A stretch of 64,000 bases of DNA from Arenicola marina. Taxonomy: Eukaryota; Annelida; Polychaeta; Arenicolidae. The notes under the pieces were generated by a model that saw only the letters and a list, made by a program, of their open reading frames with translations, ran no database searches and was not told the DNA's origin. Position numbers and translations under genes: made by a program. Location of the stretch: NCBI GenBank assembly GCA_964019135.1, contig OZ025249.1, forward strand, positions 3,162,001 to 3,226,000, given 5' to 3'. How positions within the stretch are numbered: the stretch's first letter is position 1; each line of letters starts with the position of its first letter. Positions 9,567 to 23,199 of the stretch are shown in pieces.

Positions 9567-12500
9567 TGTACGTCTCTACACATAGGTATGTGGCCAGTGT
9601 AGCAGTCTCTACACATAGGTATGTGGTCAGTGTAGATGACGCTACACACAGGTATGTGGCCAGTGTAGATGACGCTACACATAGGTATGTGGTCAGTGTA
9701 GATGACGCTACACATAGGTATGTGGTCAGTGTATATGACGCTAAACACAGGTATGTGGTCAGTGTAGATGACGCTAGACATAGGTATGTGGCCAGTGTAG
9801 CAGTCTCTACACATAGGTATGTGGTCAGTGTATATGACGCTACACATAGGTATGTGGTCAGTGTAGATGACGCTACACATAGGTATGTGGTCAGTGTAGA
9901 TGACGCTACACATAGGTATGTGGTCAGTGTATATGACGTTACACATAGGTATGTGGTCAGTGTAGATGACGCTACACATAGGTATGTGGCCAGTGTAGAT
10001 GTCTCTACCCATAGGTGTGTGGTCAGTGTAGATGACGCTACACATAGGTATGTGGCCGGTGTAGATGACGCTACACATAGGTATGTGGTCAGTGTATATG
10101 ACGCTATACATAGGTATGTGGTCAGTGTAGATGACGCTAGACATAGGTATGTGGTCAGTGTAGATGACGCTACACATAGGTATGTGGTCAGTGTAGATGA
10201 CGCTACACATAGGTATGTGGTCAGTGTAGATGACGCTACACATAGGTATGTGGTCAGTGTATATGACGCTACACATGGGTATGAGGTCAGTGTAGATGAC
10301 GCTACACATAGGTATGTGGTCAGTGTAGATGACGCTAAACATAGGTATGTGGTCAGTGTAGATGACGCTACACATAGGTGTGTGGTCAGTGTAGATGACG
10401 CTACACATAGGTATGTGGTCAGTGTAGATGACGCTACACATAGGTATGTGGTCAGTGTAGATGACGCTACACATAGGTATGTGGCCCGTGTAGATGACGC
10501 TACACATAGGTATGTGGTCAGTGTAGATGACGCTACACGTAGGCATGTGGTCAGTGTAAGGCGCTACACATAGGTATGTGGCCAGTGTAGATGACGCTAC
10601 ACATAGGTATGTGGCCCGTGTAGATGACGCTACACATAGGTATGTGGTCAGTGTAGATGACGCTACACATAGGTGTGTGGTCAGTGTAGATGACGCTACA
10701 CATAGGTATGTGGTCAGTGTAGATGACGCTACACATGGGTATGTGGTCAGTGTAGATGACGCTACACATAGGTGTGTGGTCAGTGTAGATGACGCTACAC
10801 ATAGGTATGTGGCCAGTGTAGATGACGCTACACATAGGTATGTGGTCAGTGTAGATGACGCTACACATAGGTATGTGGTCAGTGTAGATGTCTCTACCCA
10901 TAGATATGTGGTCAGTAGATGACGCTACACATAGGTATGTGGTCAGCGTAGATGTCTCTACCCATAGATATGTGGTCAGTAGATGACGCTACACATAGGT
11001 ATGTGGTCAGTGTAAGGCGCTACACATAGGTATGTGGCCAGTGTAAGGCGCTACACATAGGTATGTGGTCAGTAGATGACGCTACACATAGGTATGTGGC
11101 CAGTGTAGATGACGCTACACATAGGTATGTGGTCAGTGTAGATGACGCTACACATAGGTATGTGGTCAGTGTAGATGACGCTACACATAGATATGTGGTC
11201 AGTAGATGACGCTACACATAGGTATGTGGCCAGTGTATATGACGCTACACATAGGTATGTGGTCAGTGTAGATGACGCTACACATAGGTATGTGGCCAGT
11301 GTAGATGACGCTACACATAGGTATGTGGTCAGTGTCGATGACGCTACACATAGGTATGTGGCCAGTGTAGATGACGCTACACATAGGTATGTGGCCAGTG
11401 TATATGACGCTACACATAGGTATGTGGTCAGTGTAGATGACGCTACACATAGGTATGTGGCCAGTGTAGATGACGCTACAATAGGTATGTGGCCAGTGTA
11501 GATGACGCTACACATAGGTATGTGGTCAGTGTAGATGACGCTACACATAGGTATGTGGTCAGCGTAGATGTCTCTACCCATAGATATGTGGTCAGTAGAT
11601 GACGCTACACATAGGTATGTGGTCAGTGTAGATGACGCTACACATAGGTATGTGGTCAGCGTAGATGTCTCTACCCATAGATATGTGGTCAGTAGATGAC
11701 GTTACACATAGGTATGTGGCCAGTGTATATGACGCTACACATAGGTATGTGGTCAGTGTAGATGACGCTACACATAGGTATGTGGCCAGTGTAGATGACG
11801 CTACACATAGGTATGTGGTCAGTGTAGATGACGCTACACATAGGTATGTGGTCAGTGTAGATGTCTCTACCCATAGATATGTGGTCAGTAGATGACGCTA
11901 CACATAGGTATGTGGTCAGCGTAGATGTCTCTACCCATAGATATGTGGTCAGTAGATGACGCTACACATAGGTATGTGGTCAGTGTAAGGCGCTACACAT
12001 AGGTATGTGGTCAGTGTAAGGCGCTACACATAGGTATGTGGTCAGTAGATGACGCTACACATAGGTATGTGGCCAGTGTAGATGACGCTACACATAGGTA
12101 TATGGTCAGTGTAGATGACGCTACACATAGGTATGTGGTCAGTGTAGATGACGCTACACATAGGTATGTGGTCAGTGTAGATGTCTCTACACATAGGTAT
12201 GTGGTCAGTGTAGATGACGCTACACATATGTATGTGGTCAGCGTAGATGTCTCTACCCATAGATATGTGGTCAGTAGATGACGCTACACATAGGTATGTG
12301 GCCAGTGTATATGACGCTACACATAGGTATGTGGTCAGTGTAGATGACGCTACACATAGGTATGTGGCCAGTGTAGATGACGCTACACATAGGTATGTGG
12401 CCAGTGTAGATGACGCTACACATAGGTATGTGGCCAGTGTATATGACGCTACACATAGGTATGTGGTCAGTGTAGATGACGCTACACATAGGTATGTGGC

Positions 12501-15500
12501 CAGTGTAGATGACGCTACAATAGGTATGTGGCCAGTGTAGATGACGCTACACATAGGTATGTGGTCAGTGTAGATGACGCTACACATAGGTATGTGGTCA
12601 GCGTAGATGTCTCTACCCATAGATATGTAGTCAGTAGATGACGCTACACATAGGTATGTGGTCAGTGTAGATGACGCTACACATAGGTATGTGGTCAGCG
12701 TAGATGTCTCTACCCATAGATATGTGGTCAGTAGATGACGTTACACATAGGTATGTGGCCAGTGTATATGACGCTACACATAGGTATGTGGTCAGTGTAG
12801 ATGACGCTACACATAGGTATGTGGCCAGTGTAGATGACGCTACACATAGGTATGTGGTCAGTGTCGATGACGCTACACATAGGTATGTGGCCAGTGTAGA
12901 TGACGCTACACATAGGTATGTGGCCAGTGTATATGACGCTACACATAGGTATGTGGTCAGTGTAGATGACGCTACACATAGGTATGTGGCCAGTGTAGAT
13001 GACGCTACACATAGGTATGTGGCCAGTGTAGATGACGCTACACATAGGTATGTGGCCAGTGTAGATGACGCTACACATAGGTATGTGGGCAGTGTAGATG
13101 ACGCTACACATAGGTATGTGGCCAGTGTAGATGACGCTACACATAGGTATGTGGTCAGTGTAGATGACGCTACACCTAGGTATGTGGCCAGTGTAGATGA
13201 CGCTACACATAGGTATGTGGCCAGTGTAGATGACGCTACACATAGGTATGTGGCCAGTGTAGATGACGCTACACATAGGTATGTGGTCAGTGTAGATGAC
13301 GCTACATATAGGTATGTGGCCAGTGTAGATGACGCTACACATAGGTATGTGGGAGGGTAGATGACGCTACACATATGTGTGTGGTCAGTGTAGATGACGC
13401 TACACATAGGTATGTGGTCAGTGTAGATGACGCTACACATAGGTATGTGGTCAGTGTAGATGTCTCTACCCATAGGTATGTGGCCAGTGTAAGGCGCTAC
13501 ACATAGGTGTGTGGTCAGTGTAGATGACGCTACACATAGGTGTGTGGTCAGCGTAGATGACGCCACACATAGGTATGTGGTCAGTGTAGATGACGCTAAA
13601 CATAGGTGTGTGGTCAGTGTAGATGACGCTACACATAGGTATGTGGTCAGTGTAGATGACGCTACACATAGGTGTGTGGTCAGTGTAGATGACGCCACAC
13701 ATAGGTATGTGGTCAGTGTAGATGACGCTACACATAGGTGTGTGGTCAGTGTAGATGACGCTACACATAGGTATGTGGTCAGTGTAAGGCGCTACACATA
13801 GGTATGTGGTCAGTGTAGATGACGCCACACATAGGTATGTGGCCAGTGTAGATGACGCTACACATAGGTATGTGGTCAGTGTAGATGACGCTACACATAG
13901 GTATGTGGTCAGTGTAGATGTCTCTACCCATAGGTGTGTGGTCAGTGTATATGACGCTACACATAGGTGTGGTCAGTGTAGATGACGCTACACATAGGTA
14001 TGTGGTCAGTGTAGATGACGCCACACATAGGTATGTGGTCAGTGTAGATGACGCTACACATAGGTATGTGGCCAGTGTAGATGACGCCACACATAGGTAT
14101 GTGGTCAGTGTAGATGACGCTACACATAGGTATGTGGCCAGTGTAGATGTCTCTACCCATAGGTGTGTGGTCAGTGTATATGACGCTACACATAGGTGTG
14201 GTCAGTGTAGATGACGCTACACATAGGTATGTGGTCAGTGTAGATGACGCTACACATAGGTATGTGGTCAGTGTAGATGACGCTACACACAGGTATGTGG
14301 TCAGTGTAGATGTCTCTACCCATAGGTATGTGGTCAGCGTAGATGACGCTACACATAGGTATGTGGTCAGTGTAAGGCGCTACACATAGGTATGTGGTCA
14401 GTGTAGATGACGCTACACATAGGTATGTGGTCAGTGTAGATGACGCTACACATAGGTGTGTGGTCAGTGTAGATGACGCCACACATAGGTATGTGGTCAG
14501 TGTAGATGACGCTACACACAGGTGTGTGGTCAGTGTAGATGACGCTACACATAGGTATGTGGTCAGTGTAAGGCGCTACACATAGGTATGTGGTCAGTGT
14601 AGATGACGCCACACATAGGTATGTGGTCAGTGTAGATGACGCTACACATAGGTGTGTGGTCATTGTAGATGACGCTACCCATAGGTATGTGGTCAGTGTA
14701 GATGACGCTACACATAGGTATGTGGTCAGTGTAAGGCGCTACACATAGGTATGTGGTCAGTGTAGATGACGCTACACAAAGGTATGTGGTCAGTGTAAGG
14801 CGCTACACATAGGTGTGTGGTCAGTGTAGATGACGCTACACATAGGTATGTGGTCAGTGTAAGGCGCTACACATAGGTATGTGGTCAGTGTAGATGACGC
14901 TACACATAGGTATGTGGTCAGTGTATATGACGCTACACATAGGTATGTGGTCAGTGTAGATGTCTCTACCCATAGGCATGTGGTCAGCGTAGATGACGCC
15001 ACACATAGGTATGTGGTCAGTGTAGATGACGCTACACATAGGTATGTGGTCAGTGTAGATGTCTCTACCCATAGGCATGTGGTCAGCGTAGATGACGCTA
15101 CACATAGGTATGTGGCCAGTGTAGATGACGCTACACATAGGTATGTGGTCAGTGTAGATGACGCTACACATAGGTATGTGGTCAGTGTAAGGCGCTACAC
15201 ATAGGTATGTGACCCGTGTAGATGACGCTACACATAGGTATGTGGTCAGTGTAGATGTCTCTACCCATAGGCATGTGGTCAGCGTAGATGACGCTACACA
15301 TAGGTATGTGGCCAGTGTAGATGACGCTGCACATAGGTATGTGGTCAGCGTAGATGACGCTACACATAGGTATGTGGCCAGTGTAGATGACGCTACACAT
15401 AGGTATGTGGTCAGTGTAAGGCGCTACACATAGGTATGTGGTCAGTGTAGATGACGCTACACATAGGTATGTGGTCAGTGTAGATGACGCTACACATAGG

Positions 15501-18500
15501 TATGTGACCAGTGTAGATGACGCTACACATAGGTATGTGGTCAGTGTAGATGACGCTACACATAGGTATGTGGTCAGTGTAAGGCGCTACACATAGGTAT
15601 GTGGTCAGTGTAGATGACGCTACACATAGGTATGTGGTCAGTGTAGATGACGCTACACATAGGTATGTGGTCAGTGTAAGGCGCTACACATAGGTATGTG
15701 GCCCGTGTAGATGACGCTACACATAGGTATGTGGTCAGTGTAGATGTCTCTACCCATAGGCATGTGGTCAGCGTAGATGACGCTACACATAGGTATGTGG
15801 CCAGTGTAGATGACGCTACACATAGGTATGTGGTCAGCGTAGATGACGCTACACATAGGTATGTGGCCAGTGTAGATGACGCTACACATAGGTATGTGGT
15901 CAGTGTAAGGCGCTACACATAGGTATGTGGTCAGTGTAGATGACGCTACACATAGGTATGTGGTCAGTGTAGATGACGCTACACATAGGTATGTGACCAG
16001 TGTAGATGACGCTACACATAGGTATGTGGTCAGTGTAGATGACGCTACACATAGGTATGTGGTCAGTGTAAGGCGCTACACATAGGTATGTGGCCAGTGT
16101 AGATGACGCTACACATAGGTATGTGGTCAGTGTAGATGACGCTACACATAGGTATGTGGTCAGTGTAAGGCGCTACACATAGGTATGTGGTCAGTGTAGA
16201 TGACGCTACACATAGGTATGTGGTCAGTGTAGATGACGCTACACATAGGTATGTGACCAGTGTAGATGACGCTACACATAGGTATGTGGTCAGTGTAGAT
16301 GACGCTACACATAGGTATGTGGTCAGTGTAAGGCGCTACACATAGGTATGTGGTCAGTGTAGATGACGCTACACATAGGTATGTGGTCAGTGTAGATGAC
16401 GCTACACATAGGTATGTGGCCAGTGTAGATGACGCTACACATAGGTATGTGGTCAGTGTAGATGACGCTACACATAGGTATGTGGCCAGTGTAGATGACG
16501 CTACACATAGGTATGTGGTCAGTGTAGATGACGCTACACATAGGTATGTGGCCAATGTAAATGTCTCTACCCATAGGTATGTGGCCAGGGTAGATGACGC
16601 TACACATAGGTATGTGGTCAGTGTAAGGCGCTACACATAGGTATGTGGCCAGTGTAGATGACGCTACACATAGGTATGTGGTCAGTGTAGATGACGCTAC
16701 ACATAGGTATGTGGCCAGTGTAGATGACGCTACACATAGGTATGTGGTCAGTGTAGATGACGCTACACATAGGTATGTGGCCAATGTAAATGTCTCTACC
16801 CATAGGTATGTGGCCAGTGTAGATGACGCTACACATAGGTATGTGGTCAGTGTAAGGCGCTACACATAGATATGTGGTCAGTGTATATGACGCTACACAT
16901 AGGTGTGTGGTCAGTGTAGATGACGCTACACATAGGTATGTGGTCAGTGTATATGACGCTACACATAGGTATGTGGCCAGTGTAGATGACGCTACACATA
17001 GGTATGTGGTCAGTGTATATGACGCTACACATGGGTATGTGGTCAGTGTATATGACGCTACACATAGGTGTGTGGTCAGTGTAGATGACGCTACACATAG
17101 GTATGTGGTCAGTGTAGATGTCTCTACCCATAGGTATGTGGCCAGTGTAGATGACGCTACACATAGGTATGTGGTCAGTGTAGATGACGCTACACATGGG
17201 TATGTGGTCAGTGTATATGACGCTACACATAGGTGTGTGGTCAGTGTAGATGACGCTACACATAGGTATGTGGTCAGTGTAGATGACGCTACACATAGGT
17301 ATGTGGTCAGTGTAAGGCGCTACACATAGGTATGTGGTCAGTGTAGATGACGCTACACATAGGTATGTGGTCAGTGTAGATGACGCTACACATAGGTATG
17401 TGACCAGTGTAGATGACGCTACACATAGGTATGTGGTCAGTGTAGATGACGCTACACATAGGTATGTGGTCAGTGTAAGGCGCTACACATAGGTATGTGG
17501 TCAGTGTAGATGACGCTACACATAGGTATGTGGTCAGTGTAGATGACGCTACACATAGGTATGTGGTCAGTGTAAGGCGCTACACATAGGTATGTGGCCC
17601 GTGTAGATGACGCTACACATAGGTATGTGGTCAGTGTAGATGTCTCTACCCATAGGCATGTGGTCAGCGTAGATGACGCTACACATAGGTATGTGGCCAG
17701 TGTAGATGACGCTACACATAGGTATGTGGTCAGCGTAGATGACGCTACACATAGGTATGTGGCCAGTGTAGATGACGCTACACATAGGTATGTGGTCAGT
17801 GTAAGGCGCTACACATAGGTATGTGGTCAGTGTAGATGACGCTACACATAGGTATGTGGTCAGTGTAGATGACGCTACACATAGGTATGTGACCAGTGTA
17901 GATGACGCTACACATAGGTATGTGGTCAGTGTAGATGACGCTACACATAGGTATGTGGTCAGTGTAAGGCGCTACACATAGGTATGTGGCCAGTGTAGAT
18001 GACGCTACACATAGGTATGTGGTCAGTGTAGATGACGCTACACATAGGTATGTGGTCAGTGTAAGGCGCTACACATAGGTATGTGGTCAGTGTAGATGAC
18101 GCTACACATAGGTATGTGGTCAGTGTAGATGACGCTACACATAGGTATGTGACCAGTGTAGATGACGCTACACATAGGTATGTGGTCAGTGTAGATGACG
18201 CTACACATAGGTATGTGGTCAGTGTAAGGCGCTACACATAGGTATGTGGTCAGTGTAGATGACGCTACACATAGGTATGTGGTCAGTGTAGATGACGCTA
18301 CACATAGGTATGTGGCCAGTGTAGATGACGCTACACATAGGTATGTGGTCAGTGTAGATGACGCTACACATAGGTATGTGGCCAGTGTAGATGACGCTAC
18401 ACATAGGTATGTGGTCAGTGTAGATGACGCTACACATAGGTATGTGGCCAATGTAAATGTCTCTACCCATAGGTATGTGGCCAGGGTAGATGACGCTACA

Positions 18501-19975
18501 CATAGGTATGTGGTCAGTGTAAGGCGCTACACATAGGTATGTGGCCAGTGTAGATGACGCTACACATAGGTATGTGGTCAGTGTAGATGACGCTACACAT
18601 AGGTATGTGGCCAGTGTAGATGACGCTACACATAGGTATGTGGTCAGTGTAGATGACGCTACACATAGGTATGTGGCCAATGTAAATGTCTCTACCCATA
18701 GGTATGTGGCCAGTGTAGATGACGCTACACATAGGTATGTGGTCAGTGTAAGGCGCTACACATAGATATGTGGTCAGTGTATATGACGCTACACATAGGT
18801 GTGTGGTCAGTGTAGATGACGCTACACATAGGTATGTGGTCAGTGTATATGACGCTACACATAGGTATGTGGCCAGTGTAGATGACGCTACACATAGGTA
18901 TGTGGTCAGTGTATATGACGCTACACATGGGTATGTGGTCAGTGTATATGACGCTACACATAGGTGTGTGGTCAGTGTAGATGACGCTACACATAGGTAT
19001 GTGGTCAGTGTAGATGTCTCTACCCATAGGTATGTGGCCAGTGTAGATGACGCTACACATAGGTATGTGGTCAGTGTAGATGACGCTACACATGGGTATG
19101 TGGTCAGTGTATATGACGCTACACATAGGTGTGTGGTCAGTGTAGATGACGCTACACATAGGTATGTGGTCAGTGTAGATGACGCTACACATAGGTATGT
19201 GGTCAGTGTAGATGTCTCTACCCATAGGTATGTGGCCAGTGTAGATGACGCTACACATAGGTATGTGGTCAGTGTAGATGACGCTACACATGGGTATGTG
19301 GTCAGTGTATATGACGCTATACATAGGTATGTGGTCAGTGTAGATGACGCTACACATAGGTATGTGGTCAGTGTATATGACGCTACACATAGGTGTGTGG
19401 TCAGTGTAGATGACGATACACATAGGTATGTGGTCAGTGTAGATGTCTCTACCCATAGGTATGTGGTCAGTGTAGATGACGCCACACATAGGTATGTGGT
19501 CAGTGTAGATGACGCTACACATAGGTATGTGGTCAGTGTATATGACGCTACACATGGGTATGTGGTCAGTGTAGATGACGCTACACATAGGTATGTGGTC
19601 AGTGTAAGGCGCTACACATAGGTATGTGGCCAGTGTAGATGACGCTACACATAGGTATGTGGTCAGTGTAAGGCGTTACACATAGGTATGTGGTCAGTGT
19701 AGATGACGCTACACATAGGTATGTGGCCAATGTAAATGTCTCTACCCATAGGTATGTGGTCAGTGTAGATGACGCTACACATAGGTATGTGGCCAGTGTA
19801 GATGACGCTACAATAGGTATGTGGCCAGTGTAGATGACGCTACACATAGGTATGTGGCCAGTGTAGATGACGCTACACACAGGTATGTGGTCAGTGTAGA
19901 TGACGCTAAACACAGGTATGTGGTCAGTGTAGATGACGCTACACATAGGTATGTGACCAATAGTGTACACATAGG
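9567..19975. repeat. 33-bp minisatellite, about 315 copies, hairpin unit
   Basis: Each unit has CACATAGGTATGTGGTCA followed by GTGTAG-ATGACG-CTACAC, an inverted repeat able to form a 6-bp stem with a 6-base loop. Variants include GTGTAAGGCGCTACAC and GTGTAGATGTCTCTACCC. Blocks are duplicated on a larger scale: segments near 15.67-17.56 kb recur 1,896 bases downstream, and segments near 11.07-12.1 kb recur 1,039 bases downstream. On the plus strand each unit carries CATAG|GTATGT, a donor-like site antisense to the gene. It fills most of the 11.3-kb intron between exons 8 and 9. Confidence 0.95.
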
Positions 19976-20048
19976 AATGTGCCCCCCCCACCCCCTCCGA
20001 GCCCTCTCAGTGTCCCCGGTACAAGGGGAGACCACCCTGGACACTTAC

Positions 20049-20086
20049 CTCGTGTCTGGAGTACATCAGGGATACCTCGTCCCCAT
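20049..20086 (-). CDS. SLC4A11: SLC4A11-like coding exon 8, start of conserved cytoplasmic domain
   Basis: A 38-base exon with acceptor TTTGCTTCAG|ATGGGG and donor CACGAG|GTAAGTG. It enters in phase 1, leaves in phase 0, and encodes (D)GDEVSLMYSRHE. This lines up loosely with the human segment GCVLLHTSRK directly before the conserved KNF motif, and the next exon begins with KIPMKDF. The phase-0 exit matches the phase-0 entry of the 8.7-kb exon, although 11 kb of minisatellite lies between them. Confidence 0.75.
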
Positions 20087-20091
20087 CTGAA

Positions 20092-20415
20092 GCAAACAAC
20101 AGTTATTTCGTCTAAAGAAAGGTGCCAGGAAGTTAGTTCATCGGCAATTTATCGATATTTCTACATAACGTTCATAACATAGGTATATAAACATTTCATC
20201 GATTTTGTATCTCTTTTATTTACATGCATTATTAAATAATTAATTTCGTGATAGCATCGTCCACGTTCACATAAATAGTTTTCTGATATCTTAATTACAT
20301 CCACAAACTTTATTTGAGCTGCCATAAGGCATATCGTTATTTATCGTGGTAAGTATGAATATTTGTCGTTGAATGGTCAAAACCCGAGATGTTACAAAGC
20401 GTGGGAGGGAGGGTC
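20092..20415. other. AT-rich unique intron
   Basis: AT-rich DNA upstream of exon 8 in the intron between exons 7 and 8. No exon or repeat is seen. Confidence 0.6.
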
Positions 20416-20424
20416 AGGCCAAGG

Positions 20425-20712
20425 AGAGAGAACACAGCTGGAGAGAGGACACAGCTGGAGAGAGGACACAGCTGGAGAGAGGACACAGCTGGAGAGAGGA
20501 CACGGCTGGAGAGGACACAGCTGGAGAGGACACGGCTGGAGAGAGGACACAGCTGGAGAGAACACAGCTGGAGACAGAACACGGCTGGAGAGGACACAGG
20601 TGGAGAGGACACAGCTGGAGAGAGGACACGGCTGGAGAGGACACAGCTGGAGAGAGGACACAGCTGGAGAGAGGACACGGCTGGAGAGGACACAGCTGGA
20701 GAGGACACATCT
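20425..20712. repeat. 17-bp GGACACAGCTGGAGAGA minisatellite
   Basis: About 18 units of 12-17 bases built from GGACACAGCTGGAGA, some with ACGGCTGG. The CAGCTG core is an E-box-like palindrome. It lies within the short intron between exons 7 and 8. Confidence 0.9.
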
Positions 20713-21027
20713 TTCATCGTGGCCTGAAAGCACGACGATACTTTCGTTAGAGAGTTGGTAATGGACGACAAATAACGCGTCGTCTTGTTTACTTTCAGCA
20801 TTGATACAGCGTTAGACAAGGTTGTCTCAAGGTTGTCTCAAAAACCAATAAAAAGCGTTATAATGTAAATGCTAAGCTACACATTACCACACAGGACAAA
20901 GGAAGCTGCAAGCCGTGCATGTGTTGGGGGTCCGCCCCCACTCCGCCCCCGACATGGCAACACTCAGCCCGTGTCACGTCTGGTCACGTGACACGGAGAC
21001 ACGGGACCGCAGTCAGTGTACACTTAC

Positions 21028-21059
21028 CGTCTACGGGCGGTTTTAATCCGTTTTTATCA
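21028..21059 (-). CDS. SLC4A11: SLC4A11-like coding exon 7
   Basis: A 32-base exon with a strong acceptor (TTCTCTTTCAG|TGATAAAA) and donor (TAGACG|GTAAGTG). Only phase 2 entry is free of stops, giving (F)DKNGLKPPVD and leaving in phase 1. Both ends fit the neighbouring exons. It precedes the conserved domain by one small exon and occupies the place of the vertebrate segment just upstream of the first conserved strand. It lies about 19 kb from the previous exon, across the largest array in the window. Confidence 0.7.
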
Positions 21060-21924
21060 CTGAAAGAGAAGGTCACGGTCACTTCCGCTTTGTGGGCAGT
21101 ACATCCCGTCATAGCGACCCTGTATGTGCCCCCCTCAGCCCTGTCTGTAACCCAGCGAGGCGGCCGTAACCAGGGGAGACGCGGGGCTCAGACAAAGGTC
21201 TCTGGATTATGTCCAAGTCGTGTCGGCAGTGTTCCGTGGTTGATATCCTTAGAACCACGTGGACGGAGCGGTTATTGTGACATAAGGCCCGGCCGGTGCA
21301 CGCCCGATCAGCTGATCTCACTCCTCGCTGTAACACGTCCTGTGGGAGTGACTGACGGGTGAGTGACTGACTGGCCGCCCCACAGAGCGGGGGGTGCGCC
21401 CGCGTGCTACAACACGAGGTATTCCTAGAAGAGGTGGGAGAGAAGGCGATGGGGGGGGGGGGGGGGGGAATGCGCCAGCCATTGAGGGTCGATCATCATG
21501 AGGGGGTGAGCTCCAGCTCCAGCAGCCAGGCAGCCAGCCAGCCAGCCAGCCAGCCGCCCCCGCAGCAGCCGCAGCAGCTGGGCCGGTCACATCACACCTT
21601 CCGTCAGCCTCCCGTGTTATAACCATCGGCGGACACTTCTATCCAGATCACAGCGTCACTCGCGTTGCCAAGCAATAGCGCCCCCCCCCTCCCCCCAAGG
21701 GCCACAATTACCATCACCATGACAACGGTAAACGCTCTGAACAATGTTTGATTGCCTATAACATTAATATTATATCAGTAGCAGATGGAAGTTGATGTTT
21801 GACATTGCAATGGCATCAGGTTGGTTCGACGCGAGGTCTTAGGTTGGTACCGGGACCAGCCTGTTATAACAGAGGCACCAGCTGGTTGTGGACAGACTGA
21901 GCGGCCAAGGGTCGGCCTCTGTAC
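21060..21924. other. Unique intron with CAGC microsatellite
   Basis: GC-rich intron sequence. A (CAGC)n tract lies near 21520-21557 followed by CAGCAGCC, with a G-run at 21450 and a C-run at 21682. A minus-strand open stretch rich in Ala and Pro here has no splice sites that fit the phases and is not called. Confidence 0.55.
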
Positions 21925-22140
21925 AGTGGGTATCTAGTTTTTCGATGGTCATCGATTTCACCTTAACCCGGACATGCTCTCCTGTCCGTTAACATGTAAT
22001 AGGTCCTGGGTTCGAATCCGGGCTAGTGCACCTTATCTGGGGCATGTTTCATTCCTTCATCCTTCATCGTCTCGGGAGGTTCCTTGGCCCAATTTAGCCT
22101 GTATGTGCACAAAAGTGGCCTAAAACACCAACATTCCATT
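21925..22140 (+). mobile_element. tRNA-derived SINE (probable)
   Basis: A good polymerase III B box, GGGTTCGAATCC, lies at 22008-22019, with a possible A box (GTGGGTATCTAG) about 80 bases upstream. The sequence then runs on without tRNA character through CACCTTATCTGGGGCATG. This is the structure of a tRNA-headed SINE. The cloverleaf does not look intact enough for a functional tRNA gene. The 3' end is not certain. Confidence 0.55.
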
Positions 22141-23180
22141 CCGTTAACATGTGGGCGTCACGTCTTTGTCCGCGAGTGACCATGAGCGTATGGAAAGCCA
22201 GCAACATATTTAATCCCCAAGCCTAGAACCTGTTTCCTTAAATCATAAAAAATAGATATTGATCTGTGTCGAATGTCAGAAATATGTGTATTGCTATCAA
22301 TAATTGATTCCAACATAGTGTAGTTGTTTGCGTCATATTTAATAATATGATAATATCAATAATTCACCAATAAATGTTGTACTGGCCGTCCATAGACACG
22401 CGTGGCCGGCGTGCCCGCCAGTGACCAGCTGGCAGGAGGTTAATATCACACCATTGCGCATCCTGGCGGGGGGGGGGGGGGTGGAGACAGGTGTCGGGCC
22501 AGTACATGGGGGTGCAGTGGCGGACCAATGTCCTGACCGGGATACCCTAACCGAGGCGAGGGTGGGGGCGAGGGTGGTCACCGGACCCAGGTTTATATCT
22601 GTGGGTGCAGGGGGGTGGTGGGGGAGGGCGAGGGCGGGGGTGAGCATCCGACCCAAGCGTATATCTGTGTGTGTAGCGGCGGGGGAATGGGTTGGGGGAG
22701 GGGCAAATGAACGCGAGGTGGCTGTGGTTGAAGGACTAAAAGATTGTGCAAGCATAAAGTTCCGGTGTACCAAACGAACCCTTGAAGTATGTGGGTGAGG
22801 TGGGATAGAGCAAAGTCTATGTGTGTGTGGGTGTGTGTGTGTGGGGGGGGGGGTCTTTACGTTGTAATACGTTTAGGAGTTGGGGATCAGGGGGGGGGAT
22901 TGGCGGGTCGTCCTACCTTAAACCCTGCAAAAAATCAAATGACATAACGTTTAGCCCGGCAGGGGTTGGGGGCGGGCGGGGGGGGGTTTAACTGGAGCCC
23001 AGCTAATATATCTCTGTGTTGCTGTGCGATTTCTACCTAACATGAGAAAATGCTTAGTTTGGGCTGTTAGTGAGTGGGTGGTGGTGGGGATATCGGTGTG
23101 GGAAGGGGGGGGGGCAACCCTAGCCGTGGAGCAGGGCGATTTGGGCAATCAGTTCGCGAGGGGTTAACGGTGACTCCCTA
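22141..23180. other. Unique intron with G-runs
   Basis: Mixed intron DNA with G-runs near 22470, 22840 and 22980, a short GT-rich tract near 22820, and pairs of related GGGGTG-rich segments at 22560-22700. A possible 8-base microexon (acceptor TTTTTTGCAG, donor AAG|GTAGGA, near 22915-22925) does not fit the phase chain. Confidence 0.5.
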
Positions 23181-23199
23181 GTTGTACATCAGTGCACGT

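Noticed and set aside
9548..19991. Many frames of 60-355 codons reading THRYVVSVDDA or MCSVIYTDHIP
   Set aside because: Shadows of the 33-bp satellite, with ends set by variant units.
22008..22019. Functional tRNA gene at the B box
   Set aside because: No complete cloverleaf or acceptor stem is visible; the A-to-B distance and trailing sequence fit a SINE.
22915..22926. Eight-base microexon between TTTTTTGCAG and GTAGGA
   Set aside because: It would shift the phase between exons 6 and 7 and cannot be supported without transcripts.
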